57,172 nucleotides of DNA from Candidatus Omnitrophota bacterium (lineage in GTDB: Bacteria > Omnitrophota > Gorgyraeia > JAUYCX01). Of this stretch, positions 50,693-57,172 are shown piece after piece. Numbering within the stretch: the stretch's first letter is position 1; every line of letters begins with the position of its first letter. The DNA lies in contig JAUYCX010000081.1 in NCBI GenBank assembly GCA_030692045.1, positions 1 to 57,172 on the forward strand. The letters are read 5' to 3'. Made by a program: the position numbers and the translations under genes. The notes below the pieces were generated by a model, which made no database searches, had not been told where the DNA came from, and saw only the letters and a program-made list of their open reading frames with translations.

Positions 50693-50791
50693 GCAAATAG
50701 CGAAGGAATCCTTAAACTACTTAAAAATTGCGATCGTATAATCGTAACCAGTATCATTCTTAAGGAACTTCGAAGATTAGCGAGAAACTGA
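50693..50791 (+). pseudogene. Possible C-terminal remnant of a PIN-domain-like protein
   Basis: A 32-codon stop-terminated frame on the plus strand (ANSEGILKLLKNCDRIIVTS, then IILKELRRLARN) has the helix-strand-helix look of a PIN domain centre (..KLLE..IVTSPEILEEL). No start or catalytic acids remain, and its end overlaps the tpsA stop. It may be debris of an earlier toxin gene; the match is by eye only. Confidence 0.25.
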
Positions 50792-53700
50792 GGAGAGGAT
50801 AAGCTTTTTGGGAGGGTTGTTCTTCCTAAATTTTAACTTGCCGCCGCCGGGCATCCGATTCGAAGTTGAGAGGGAATAGATTTGGATAATCCCGCCCGCT
50901 TCAATAACCGCGTTGGGGCCCCGGTAAAAACTACGCCCAGCAATTAATGTCACATCGCCAAAATAAGACGCAAGGTAAGCCAGATCGAGAAGACTGATAT
51001 CGCGTCCGGCATTAAATAAGATATTACCCCGATTAGCGGTCACAAACATTTCATTTTGAATGAGGATGTCTCTTAAGGCGCGGGCGATGATGCTTCCGTT
51101 ACGAGCCGCATGGACCATTCCTAATCCCCCGGAATATCCAAAAACAATATCGCGCATGGATTTCATGTAAATACTTCCGTCTAAAGAACGAATAATGGGG
51201 AATCTCCCGCCGGCAATAAGAATATCACCATCTGCCCCTAACGCCCGCAAACTAATATCCCCATTGGCCTCAATGAGGCTATCAACATAAAGAGGAGATG
51301 CTGTCAATATGTCGATTCCACCGCCGGCAGCACGATTAACAACTCCGTCGCCCGAGATATGCAATTCACCGGAATTTTCTATATTGATATTTCCAATTGC
51401 GGCATTATAACCCTGTAGATTAAAAACTTGCGTCTCTAAGGCATTATCCGAGCCAATACCGTTACGGGCCCAAAGATTCAAATCGTGAGCAACGACATTA
51501 TTTCTAGACCCATTATTATCGCGAATCGCTCCTGAACCGCTGCGAATAAACACGGAACCTGAACCCGCATCCAAAAGCCCAAGCCAGATATCACCACCGC
51601 CGACAAAAGGCGCTGTTCCCGTAGTTAATTCAATATAACCGCCGTTAGAAATAATAGCGGCACTGCCCTGCATTTGAATACCGCCTTGACCGTCGGCATC
51701 GGTATCGGCGTGCAAATAGACGTTTCTGCCCGCTTCAATCAGGGCAGCAGATTCCTGGATGATGCTGTTTGCCGCATTTAATACGACGTCGGCAAAGTAA
51801 GAGCCGACATAGGCCAGATCCAAAAGATTAATATTGTGGCCAGCGGTCATTTCAACTCTGCCGCGGTTGCTGGTCACAAACATTTCATTTTTGACAATGA
51901 TATCTCTTAATGCATTCACAATGATATTTCCGGTTGTGGCCGCGTGAATCATGCCTAAGCCGGCGGTATAGCCTAAGACAACATCACGCATGGCATTCAT
52001 GATGATGCTTCCGTTTAATGAACGAATAATCGGAAATATGCCTCCGGCAACGTAAATGTCTTCTAAGGCCTCAAGAACGATATCTCCAAGGGCTTCAATC
52101 GGACTATCGATGTAAAGAGAATTACCTGCGGTTATGCCGATTGTGCCGGCGTCGATTTGCGATTGGTCTCGTAAAGCCACATTGTGACCGGCACTCATAT
52201 GTAAATCAGCTTCTACATTCATATGAGAATTGCCTCTAAGACTCAAATCATGGCCCACATTTAAATAAGCTGTTCGAGCTTCCAATTGAGATTGACCGGC
52301 CATGCTAAAGTCATTGAGAATATTAAGCTCAGCGTAATTGCCGGATGCAATCGAAGAAATGTCATTCATTTCAAGATTTCCGGCATTAATGCGTAAGTCG
52401 TCCGCTGTAATAGACGAATGATCATTCAGGGCAAGGCTATTTCCGATTTCCATCATTATATTGGAAGCGGAAATATTGGAATTGTCAAATAAAGTCATGT
52501 TATTTCCGACATTGAGAAACGCCGCGAGGCCTGAAATGCGCGAAGCCCCATTCATGGTAAGATTACGATTGACATCTAACTCATTGACAGTGGTTAAGAT
52601 AGCCGCAGAATCATTCATGGTTAAATCGTTGCCCACTTGCAGGAGACCACCGTTACCTGAGATCCGGGCTAAGTCATTCATGATCACATCGCGGCCGACA
52701 TTTACATTATAATAGGCTAAATTGAAAGCAGAACTGCCGTTCATGAGAAGATCATTGAGGACATGCACTTGGGAAAGCCAAGAGCTATGAATTTCGGATT
52801 GGTCGTTTAGGGTCAAATTTCTGCCTACAGTTAAATCTTCTATAGAATAGGAAGATATGCGCGAAGAACCATTCAGGCTCAAATCATTCCCCGCGCCTAA
52901 ATAAAGGGTTCTAGCCTCAATTTGTGCGTCATCACTCAAAGTAAGATCACGGTCAATGTTGAAGTCAGCGTAGTTTCCAGACTCGATAGAAGAGGCACCG
53001 TTCATGGTAAGATTACCGGAATATATTCGTAAATCACTGCCGGCAAAAATATTTGATTCATCATTCATGGTAAGACTACCCACATCCATAAAAATACTAT
53101 TGGGACTGGATATTCTTGAGCGGTCATTCATGAAAATCCCATGATCAACATAAAGAAACTCAGCCAAACCGGAAATTTGGGCGTTGCCGCTCATTACCAG
53201 ATCATTATCGACATTGATTTCATTGACAACGCTCGACAAAGTCGAATCATCTCTCATAATCAAATCATGGCCGACTTGTAATATTCCGCCATAACCACCG
53301 ATATCCGCGTGATGATTAAGGACCAAATCGTGGCCGACACTTATTCCATTTATATAGTTTGAATAAATCGAGGAATTATGATTTAAGGTGAGATCATTGA
53401 TAACTGTCAGCTGGGATAACCAATCGCTATGAATTTCTGAGGCATCATTGAGAGTCATATTTCTTCCGACCCTCAAATCGTTCATATTCGAAGCTACTAT
53501 TCGCGAAGAACCGCTCATGGTGAAATCACGATCAGCTCTCAAGTTAAGTCGATAGGCCCGGACTAAAGAATCGCTGTTGATTGCGATATCTTGACCGGAA
53601 TTTAGATTCACAACGTTGCCGAAGAGAAACGCCCCATTTCTTAGTGTGATATTATTTGCGGCATTGACGGTTAATCCTGTACTATTAACCAAGCCTCCGT

Positions 53701-54571
53701 CAAACTCAACGTTTGGCGCGGTTATTTGCGTAAGATCGCTGGTGATTGTGCCGGCGTTTCTGACAACGGCGCCTTCGCCCGAAGCTGATAAATAAACTTG
53801 GCCGTTACGGGATTGAAGGTTTTGGGCTTCAATAATGCCTTCATTGTTAATCGCCCGGTCAAACACTCCGTTTAAAGATTTTGCGGTTAAAATAACTTTG
53901 CCGCCGTTGGCTGAAATGGTACCTGTATTATTAACGGCATTTTGAGCGCCGGTTTGATTTTGACTGACTGCTTCTTCGATAACAACACTCATTAACCCCT
54001 GGGGATCCAAATCCAAAGTGATTCTTTGACCAGAAGCCAAAGCCACTGTGCCTAAATTGGATGTGATAATTCCGCTATTTTCAACACTGGACCCCAACAG
54101 AGCCACATATCCACCCGGAGCATTAATAATTCCTTGATTAATGACAGAACCGCCGCTTCCCACAAAATTAAACCTTCCTGCTAAGAAATCATCATTAGAT
54201 ATATCCAGGGTAGAGGCAACTAATCCAGCTGTGTCAACACGCGAGGAACTGCCAAAAAGCACTCCGTTAGGATTTATAAGGAAGATTTGGCCGTTGGAAA
54301 AGAGATTTCCTAATATTACGGATGGGTCAAAACCGGTAACCCTGTTGAGGACAAAAGAAGAGGAATCAGGCAGGTTAAAATTGACTGTTTCTCCGTTAGC
54401 GATACTAAAACGCAGCCATTCAATAATGGCCTGCCGGGTTGCTGCGTTTATATTTAGGGTATTGAGAAGCTGCTGGAAAGTGACGTCACCGTATACAACA
54501 TGAGCTTCCTCCGGGTTAGCAAGAACCCCAGGAGTCATTGTCATCAAAGCGATGCAACAAAGAAGCGTCAA
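50777..54571 (-). CDS. TpsA exoprotein (filamentous haemagglutinin-type, two-partner secretion)
   Basis: This is a protein of at least 1264 aa. After the signal peptide the TPS/haemagglutination-activity domain is clear (about 24-185): GDVTFQQLLNTLNIN.., FLINPNGVLFGSSSRVDTAGLVAST, APGGYVALLG. The passenger is a predicted beta-helix of 20-24-residue units (VGRNMTLNDASEI type) with two large internal duplications. It has few or no cysteines after the signal and a basic C-terminus. The first in-frame normal start is TTG 54571, which gives a signal peptide without charges. The frame is open upstream for 18+ codons (..PIRRFTLRL..), and the SD GGGAGGA (54634-54640) would serve ATT/ATC near 54623-54628. 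TpsB upstream exports it. Confidence 0.92.
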   Translation of the reverse strand: MTLLCCIALMTMTPGVLANPEEAHVVYGDVTFQQLLNTLNINAATRQAIIEWLRFSIANGETVNFNLPDSSSFVLNRVTGFDPSVILGNLFSNGQIFLINPNGVLFGSSSRVDTAGLVASTLDISNDDFLAGRFNFVGSGGSVINQGIINAPGGYVALLGSSVENSGIITSNLGTVALASGQRITLDLDPQGLMSVVIEEAVSQNQTGAQNAVNNTGTISANGGKVILTAKSLNGVFDRAINNEGIIEAQNLQSRNGQVYLSASGEGAVVRNAGTITSDLTQITAPNVEFDGGLVNSTGLTVNAANNITLRNGAFLFGNVVNLNSGQDIAINSDSLVRAYRLNLRADRDFTMSGSSRIVASNMNDLRVGRNMTLNDASEIHSDWLSQLTVINDLTLNHNSSIYSNYINGISVGHDLVLNHHADIGGYGGILQVGHDLIMRDDSTLSSVVNEINVDNDLVMSGNAQISGLAEFLYVDHGIFMNDRSRISSPNSIFMDVGSLTMNDESNIFAGSDLRIYSGNLTMNGASSIESGNYADFNIDRDLTLSDDAQIEARTLYLGAGNDLSLNGSSRISSYSIEDLTVGRNLTLNDQSEIHSSWLSQVHVLNDLLMNGSSAFNLAYYNVNVGRDVIMNDLARISGNGGLLQVGNDLTMNDSAAILTTVNELDVNRNLTMNGASRISGLAAFLNVGNNMTLFDNSNISASNIMMEIGNSLALNDHSSITADDLRINAGNLEMNDISSIASGNYAELNILNDFSMAGQSQLEARTAYLNVGHDLSLRGNSHMNVEADLHMSAGHNVALRDQSQIDAGTIGITAGNSLYIDSPIEALGDIVLEALEDIYVAGGIFPIIRSLNGSIIMNAMRDVVLGYTAGLGMIHAATTGNIIVNALRDIIVKNEMFVTSNRGRVEMTAGHNINLLDLAYVGSYFADVVLNAANSIIQESAALIEAGRNVYLHADTDADGQGGIQMQGSAAIISNGGYIELTTGTAPFVGGGDIWLGLLDAGSGSVFIRSGSGAIRDNNGSRNNVVAHDLNLWARNGIGSDNALETQVFNLQGYNAAIGNINIENSGELHISGDGVVNRAAGGGIDILTASPLYVDSLIEANGDISLRALGADGDILIAGGRFPIIRSLDGSIYMKSMRDIVFGYSGGLGMVHAARNGSIIARALRDILIQNEMFVTANRGNILFNAGRDISLLDLAYLASYFGDVTLIAGRSFYRGPNAVIEAGGIIQIYSLSTSNRMPGGGKLKFRKNNPPKKLILSSVSR
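50894..52102 (-). repeat. Two about 127-residue duplicated blocks in the TpsA C-terminal part
   Basis: Residues about 824-950 and 1099-1226 align: GGIFPIIRSLNGSIIMNAMR with GGRFPIIRSLDGSIYMKSMR, NEMFVTSNRG with NEMFVTANRG, and NLLDLAYVGSYFADV with SLLDLAYLASYFGDV. They are separated by about 150 unrelated residues. Confidence 0.85.
52253..53530 (-). repeat. Tandem about 213-residue duplication in TpsA
   Basis: Residues about 348-561 and 562-773 are two copies of a block of nine to ten 20-24-residue units. Matching parts include LNDASEIHSDWLSQL / LNDQSEIHSSWLSQV, GGILQVGHDL / GGLLQVGNDL, VNEINVDNDLVMSGNAQISG / VNELDVNRNLTMNGASRISG, and QIEARTLYLG / QLEARTAYLN. A third partial start follows (HDLSLRGNSH). 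Confidence 0.88.
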
Positions 54572-54660
54572 GCGTAAAGTGAAGCGTCTGATAGGATCTT
54601 GATTTATTTTTGCGAAGTTTGAAATGATAACGGTCCTCCCAGGAATCGTTTCGTGGTATA

Positions 54661-54688
54661 AGTATACATGGTTTTTTTAAAAATGCAA
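54661..54688 (-). promoter_or_regulatory. Probable tpsA promoter
   Basis: TTGCAT (54683-54688), a 16-nt spacer and TATACT (54661-54666) occur on the minus strand, immediately after the tpsB stop. The SD GGGAGGA lies about 25 nt downstream. It would allow tpsA to be expressed above tpsB. Confidence 0.55.
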
Positions 54689-54695
54689 GTTTTTT

Positions 54696-56486
54696 TTAAA
54701 ACTTGACAGTAATTTCAACCCAGGGATGGGCAGTGTTTTTATCGGTGGGCCGATAGGCACTTAGAGGATACCCGATTTCTACGCGAACGGAGAAATGTTC
54801 ATTGGGATTAATTCTCACCCCCACACCGGTTCCCCTTAAGGTCCTATACTTTTTCTCGCCTGCCAACGTTCTATTTAAGCGCGTTGTGGCCCAGTCGAAA
54901 AATGTTACGATGCGAAAAGAGTCATAAAGTGCGCTTTTCGTAAAAGGGACTTTGACCTTTCTAGGTATCAGATATAACGGCAAAGACCACTCGACACTTG
55001 AATAAAGGCCTTGGTCACCGGAAAACTCGGCTGGCGCATAGCCTCTGACTGTTGCCGGCCCGCCGATTTGAAATTGTTCTGCCGCTACCAAAATATTGTT
55101 GGTAAACTGCAGAGAATTCTTAAACAGGAGATTGGTATCCAGGGGTAACGGTTGAAGTCGATAGTAATTTGCCATGAATTTTGTAAACCTTCCCCCTGCC
55201 CCTGATCGTGAAGCCTCGGGGTCATTCTTAGCATCCATGCCTGCAAAAATGTTGGAGATTCCCGAATCGACCTCAAATGTCAGGATATTCCTCGCCCAGC
55301 GGTCATTAAAATCGAAATCCAGGCCTGTCTTTAAGATGCGCAGTTCATCGTCGGATATTTGTATGCCGATTAAAGAGTTCTTGATGCTTTTGTAATCGAA
55401 TCCCAAATTTAGCCTCACATCGAGAATGTCGCTGGAATAAAGAATTTTATTTAAAAAAGTACCCACGACTAAAGTTTTTCCGCGGGAAAGTAAAATTCTA
55501 AACTCTTTTCCTAAAAGAAGGTTACTCCTTAAGACATAGAGGCCAAGGTCTGTGGTTTTATTGATGGGAAAAGTATACCGCCCCTGCCTTAACCGCAAAT
55601 AGGCCTCGCTAGACTGCTGCATTTTAAAATAGGCTTTGTCATCAAATCCCAAAAGATTATTGTGCTCTAAGACGATAGCCCCGCTTTGTTTTCCGATATA
55701 CCGCGAACCAAAGTTATCATATTCAAAGGCGATATGAACCGGAAGCCTGTCTTGGACATCAATGACGATATCGGTTGTGCCGGGTTCTTTGCCCGGCACG
55801 AGAACCGCTTTTGCTTTTCGGTCGGGGTGTTCATTGAGATAAATCAGGGACCTCTGCAACGCGGTATAATCGAAATAACCCCCGGGCCTTAAGTCCAGTC
55901 TCTTCCTTAATAAGGCGGTTTTAAAAAAACGGTTTCCGCGTATCTCGTAGGTCCCCAATCGTCCCTCAATCACGCGTAAAATCAGAGTCGCGTCTTTTAG
56001 GGTCTGCGGCGGTATATAGGCGCGCGATGTGGCATAACCTCGCTTTCGATATTCCGCGGTAATCAGGTCGGCTATTTTTTGCATAGCCGTAAGGGAAAGT
56101 TCTTGGCCTTCAAAGGAAGAAGTGATTTTTTGAATTTCGTTCTGGGGAATTAGAGTTACGTTTTCCACAATAATTTTCCGGATGAGGACCTTTTCCCCTT
56201 CGCCACCGGAAATGGCCTCTTGAGCAATAACCTCTTTGTCTTTACTTCTCTGTTTCTGGATTTTTGTTTCTAACGTATTTTCGCTTTCGATCGCCTTTTG
56301 TTGTTGGAGGGTGCCGCTTCCGGTTTCTGTGCTGGGCGGGGTTTCTGAAAAACTAACGCTGGCGGATAATCCCAGCACAAGGATGGGGACAAAAACAGAA
56401 TTGAAATATTTTTTGAACATGGAGGTAAATAAAGGGGCAGCTGTCCCCTTTTTCGAAAAGTAAGTTAAAACCTTCATTGCTATCAT
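54696..56486 (-). CDS. TpsB outer-membrane transporter (ShlB/FhaC type)
   Basis: This 596-aa protein has a signal peptide (best from Met23, 56420: MFKKYFNSVFVPILVLGLSA). Next come a ShlB-type POTRA region (VLIRKIIVENVTLIPQ.., GYATSRAYIPPQTLKDATLILRV split over about 100-175) and a second POTRA (GTYEIRGNRFFKTALLRKRLDL). The 16-strand barrel carries the VRGYAPAEFSGDQG motif and a terminal Phe (WVEITVKF). It secretes the neighbouring TpsA. The frame-start region 56421-56486 encodes a palindromic AAAGGGG element, so the first 22 residues may not be native. Confidence 0.92.
   Translation of the reverse strand: MIAMKVLTYFSKKGTAAPLFTSMFKKYFNSVFVPILVLGLSASVSFSETPPSTETGSGTLQQQKAIESENTLETKIQKQRSKDKEVIAQEAISGGEGEKVLIRKIIVENVTLIPQNEIQKITSSFEGQELSLTAMQKIADLITAEYRKRGYATSRAYIPPQTLKDATLILRVIEGRLGTYEIRGNRFFKTALLRKRLDLRPGGYFDYTALQRSLIYLNEHPDRKAKAVLVPGKEPGTTDIVIDVQDRLPVHIAFEYDNFGSRYIGKQSGAIVLEHNNLLGFDDKAYFKMQQSSEAYLRLRQGRYTFPINKTTDLGLYVLRSNLLLGKEFRILLSRGKTLVVGTFLNKILYSSDILDVRLNLGFDYKSIKNSLIGIQISDDELRILKTGLDFDFNDRWARNILTFEVDSGISNIFAGMDAKNDPEASRSGAGGRFTKFMANYYRLQPLPLDTNLLFKNSLQFTNNILVAAEQFQIGGPATVRGYAPAEFSGDQGLYSSVEWSLPLYLIPRKVKVPFTKSALYDSFRIVTFFDWATTRLNRTLAGEKKYRTLRGTGVGVRINPNEHFSVRVEIGYPLSAYRPTDKNTAHPWVEITVKF
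56431..56451. repeat. AAAGGGGACAG palindrome at the tpsB start
   Basis: On the minus strand AAAGGGGACAGCTGCCCCTTT is a near-perfect palindrome. Related AAAGGGGACGG units occur next to the RAYT remnant at 57019-57042, so it may be a REP-type sequence mobilised by that transposase family. Confidence 0.45.
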
Positions 56487-56488
56487 TG

Positions 56489-56715
56489 CTATAAAAGGTT
56501 TATGAGGTCTTCAATGCCAATATCTGCATCGCGAATTAACTTCCGCAGCAATCCTTTACCGAGTATTTTATGGCGGGAGATGGTGAGTGGCTTTTTGTTC
56601 TTATCGAATTTGTGATAAAACGGATGTGGCTACCATGTTGACGCACTACTTGGTAGCCTAGTTTTTCGAAACATTTAACTGCTTTATCTCCAGAAATAGC
56701 CGGTAACTTAGGCAT
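56489..56715 (-). pseudogene. hicA: hicA toxin gene with a frameshift
   Basis: From ATG 56715 the frame reads MPKLPAISGDKAVKCFEKLG.. and then VVRQHGSHIRF, a HicA dsRBD-like N-terminus with the catalytic His in GSHIRF. The natural continuation (YHKFDKNKKPLTISRHKILG.. to ..DADIGIEDLINLL, stop at 56489-56491) is in the next frame. One T is missing in a T-run at 56617-56620. As read, the protein would end early. It overlaps hicB by 8 nt. Either a real inactivation or a homopolymer error. Confidence 0.8.
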
Positions 56716-56938
56716 AAGCCAATGTATGAAAACTTATTTCTTGGGGATTAAAATTCTTCAAGATCTGTTGGTTTTCTTTTTCGGCTAGACATAACTCAAT
56801 TACTTCACGAATATTCTTTAATGCTTCATCTATGGTTTTGCCTTGGGTATAACAGCCTGAGAAAATGGGACACTCAACAACATAAAACCCATCTTCGTCT
56901 TTTTCGACGATAATTGGTAACTGATGTATATTTTTCAT
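56708..56938 (-). CDS. hicB: HicB-type antitoxin
   Basis: This 76-aa protein has the partial RNase H fold typical of HicB (LPIIVEKDEDGFYVVECPIF, SGCYTQGKTIDEALKNIREV, IELCLAE). Unlike many HicB proteins it has no separate DNA-binding domain. It precedes and overlaps hicA, the antitoxin-first order. The SD GGAGG is 10 nt before the ATG. Confidence 0.88.
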   Translation of the reverse strand: MKNIHQLPIIVEKDEDGFYVVECPIFSGCYTQGKTIDEALKNIREVIELCLAEKENQQILKNFNPQEISFHTLAYA

Positions 56939-56960
56939 TTCTCTTGCACCTCCAATTATA

Positions 56961-56989
56961 AAGATAGCATAAAATTTAAATTAAGACAA
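56961..56989 (-). promoter_or_regulatory. Promoter of hicBA
   Basis: TTGTCT (56984-56989), a 17-nt spacer and TATCTT (56961-56966) occur on the minus strand, about 22 nt before the hicB ATG. Confidence 0.55.
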
Positions 56990-57018
56990 GAGGTTTCTAA
57001 GAACAGGTTGGTGCGAGA

Positions 57019-57042
57019 GAAAGGGGACGGGAAAGGGGACGG
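57019..57042. repeat. Direct AAAGGGGACGG repeats behind the RAYT gene
   Basis: Two tandem copies of GAAAGGGGACGG occur on the plus strand and end 3 nt after the stop codon of the transposase frame. GGGGAC-type repeats are commonly seen beside RAYT genes. Confidence 0.5.
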
Positions 57043-57044
57043 TT

Positions 57045-57172
57045 CTATTTATTTACTTTAAACGGCCTTCCCCTTCTGTTGCGCAGATTCTTAACTCCAA
57101 ACTGCTCCTCCATCCTATTTATAAAAGAGCGCGAACCTAAAAACCTCAGGTTAAAATTAATCCCTTCTATTT
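57045..57172 (-). CDS. RAYT (REP-associated tyrosine transposase) C-terminus, partial
   Basis: The minus-strand frame open to the window edge encodes ..NFNLRFLGSRSFINRMEEQFG.. and ends LRNRRGRPFKVNK before TAG. The LGSRSFI and RRGRPFK(V) endings are characteristic of IS200/IS605-like RAYT transposases (TnpA_REP). Only about 42 residues are visible; the HUH and Tyr catalytic residues lie outside. Together with the GGGGAC repeats it marks the edge of the accessory island. Confidence 0.7.
   Translation of the reverse strand, partial: IEGINFNLRFLGSRSFINRMEEQFGVKNLRNRRGRPFKVNK

Noticed and set aside
50894-53530. Regularly spaced repeats in tpsA as a CRISPR array
   Set aside because: The repeats are coding, of 20-24 residues with drifted sequence in a single open frame; there are no identical repeats with unique spacers and no cas genes.

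Overview
The window reads as a chromosomal piece of a low-GC, diderm bacterium that is probably uncultivated. The evidence for an outer membrane is a type IV pilus secretin, an FhaC-type outer-membrane transporter, and lgt/lspA lipoprotein genes. Gene content and the c-di-GMP-rich pilus cluster would fit a PVC-type candidate phylum such as Omnitrophota, but that placement is inference: there is no rRNA here. Almost every gene lies on the minus strand, so transcription runs from high to low coordinates.

Layout. (1) 1-20.0 kb: one type IV pilus / c-di-GMP cluster. A canonical promoter (20038-20066) precedes a HAMP-GAF protein with a degenerate GGDEF domain. After it come a lone MshEN protein, two PilB-type ATPases each with an MshEN domain, a receiver-GGDEF protein, a 1383-aa GGDEF-ATPase-HEAT protein, a second lone MshEN protein, PilC, a minor pseudopilin, PilN, PilO, PilP-like, PilQ, a coiled-coil/TPR protein, PilM and a prepilin. 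A second, paralogous prepilin (1-313) sits behind its own promoter, a GEMM-like (c-di-GMP-I class) riboswitch and an intrinsic terminator. (2) 20.2-25.4 kb: the rod-shape operon mreB-mreC-mreD-mrdA-rodA. (3) 25.6-38 kb: aroA, an FlgT-C-like coiled-coil protein, rluD, lgt, lspA, a TraR/DksA protein, ileS, mtnP, proC, yggS, an unknown 113-aa gene behind a second GEMM-like riboswitch, plsY, pgsA and a glycine-zipper lipoprotein. (4) 38-49.7 kb: lepB, lepA, cmk, tyrA, a DAHP synthase, hisC, pheA, scpB, ruvA, ruvC, yebC, RNase P RNA, an RNase HI-like gene, a zinc-ribbon protein and two tRNAs. (5) 50-57.2 kb: an accessory island with a RelE/Phd toxin-antitoxin pair, a two-partner secretion pair (TpsA exoprotein with large internal duplications, TpsB transporter), hicAB with a frameshifted hicA, and the end of a RAYT-type transposase gene.

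Two things stand out. First, c-di-GMP production (three GGDEF proteins, one apparently dead), possible c-di-GMP binding by motor ATPases (four MshEN domains) and c-di-GMP-sensing leaders (two GEMM-like riboswitches) are packed around one pilus. The two leaders are arranged so that the ligand should switch them in opposite directions. Second, six copies of a composite multi-hairpin repeat (about 50-230 bp) occur here. Five lie in the same orientation and fill the space from the end of one gene to the Shine-Dalgarno or start region of the next (yebC, traR/dksA, an MshEN gene, the DAHP synthase gene, ileS). Arm sequences change between copies while pairing is kept and the junction motifs GAATTAAA and AAATTC stay fixed. 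A different repeat of CCGCTAAA/CGCAAAG type borders rodA and aroA and seems to lie inside a helix of RNase P RNA.
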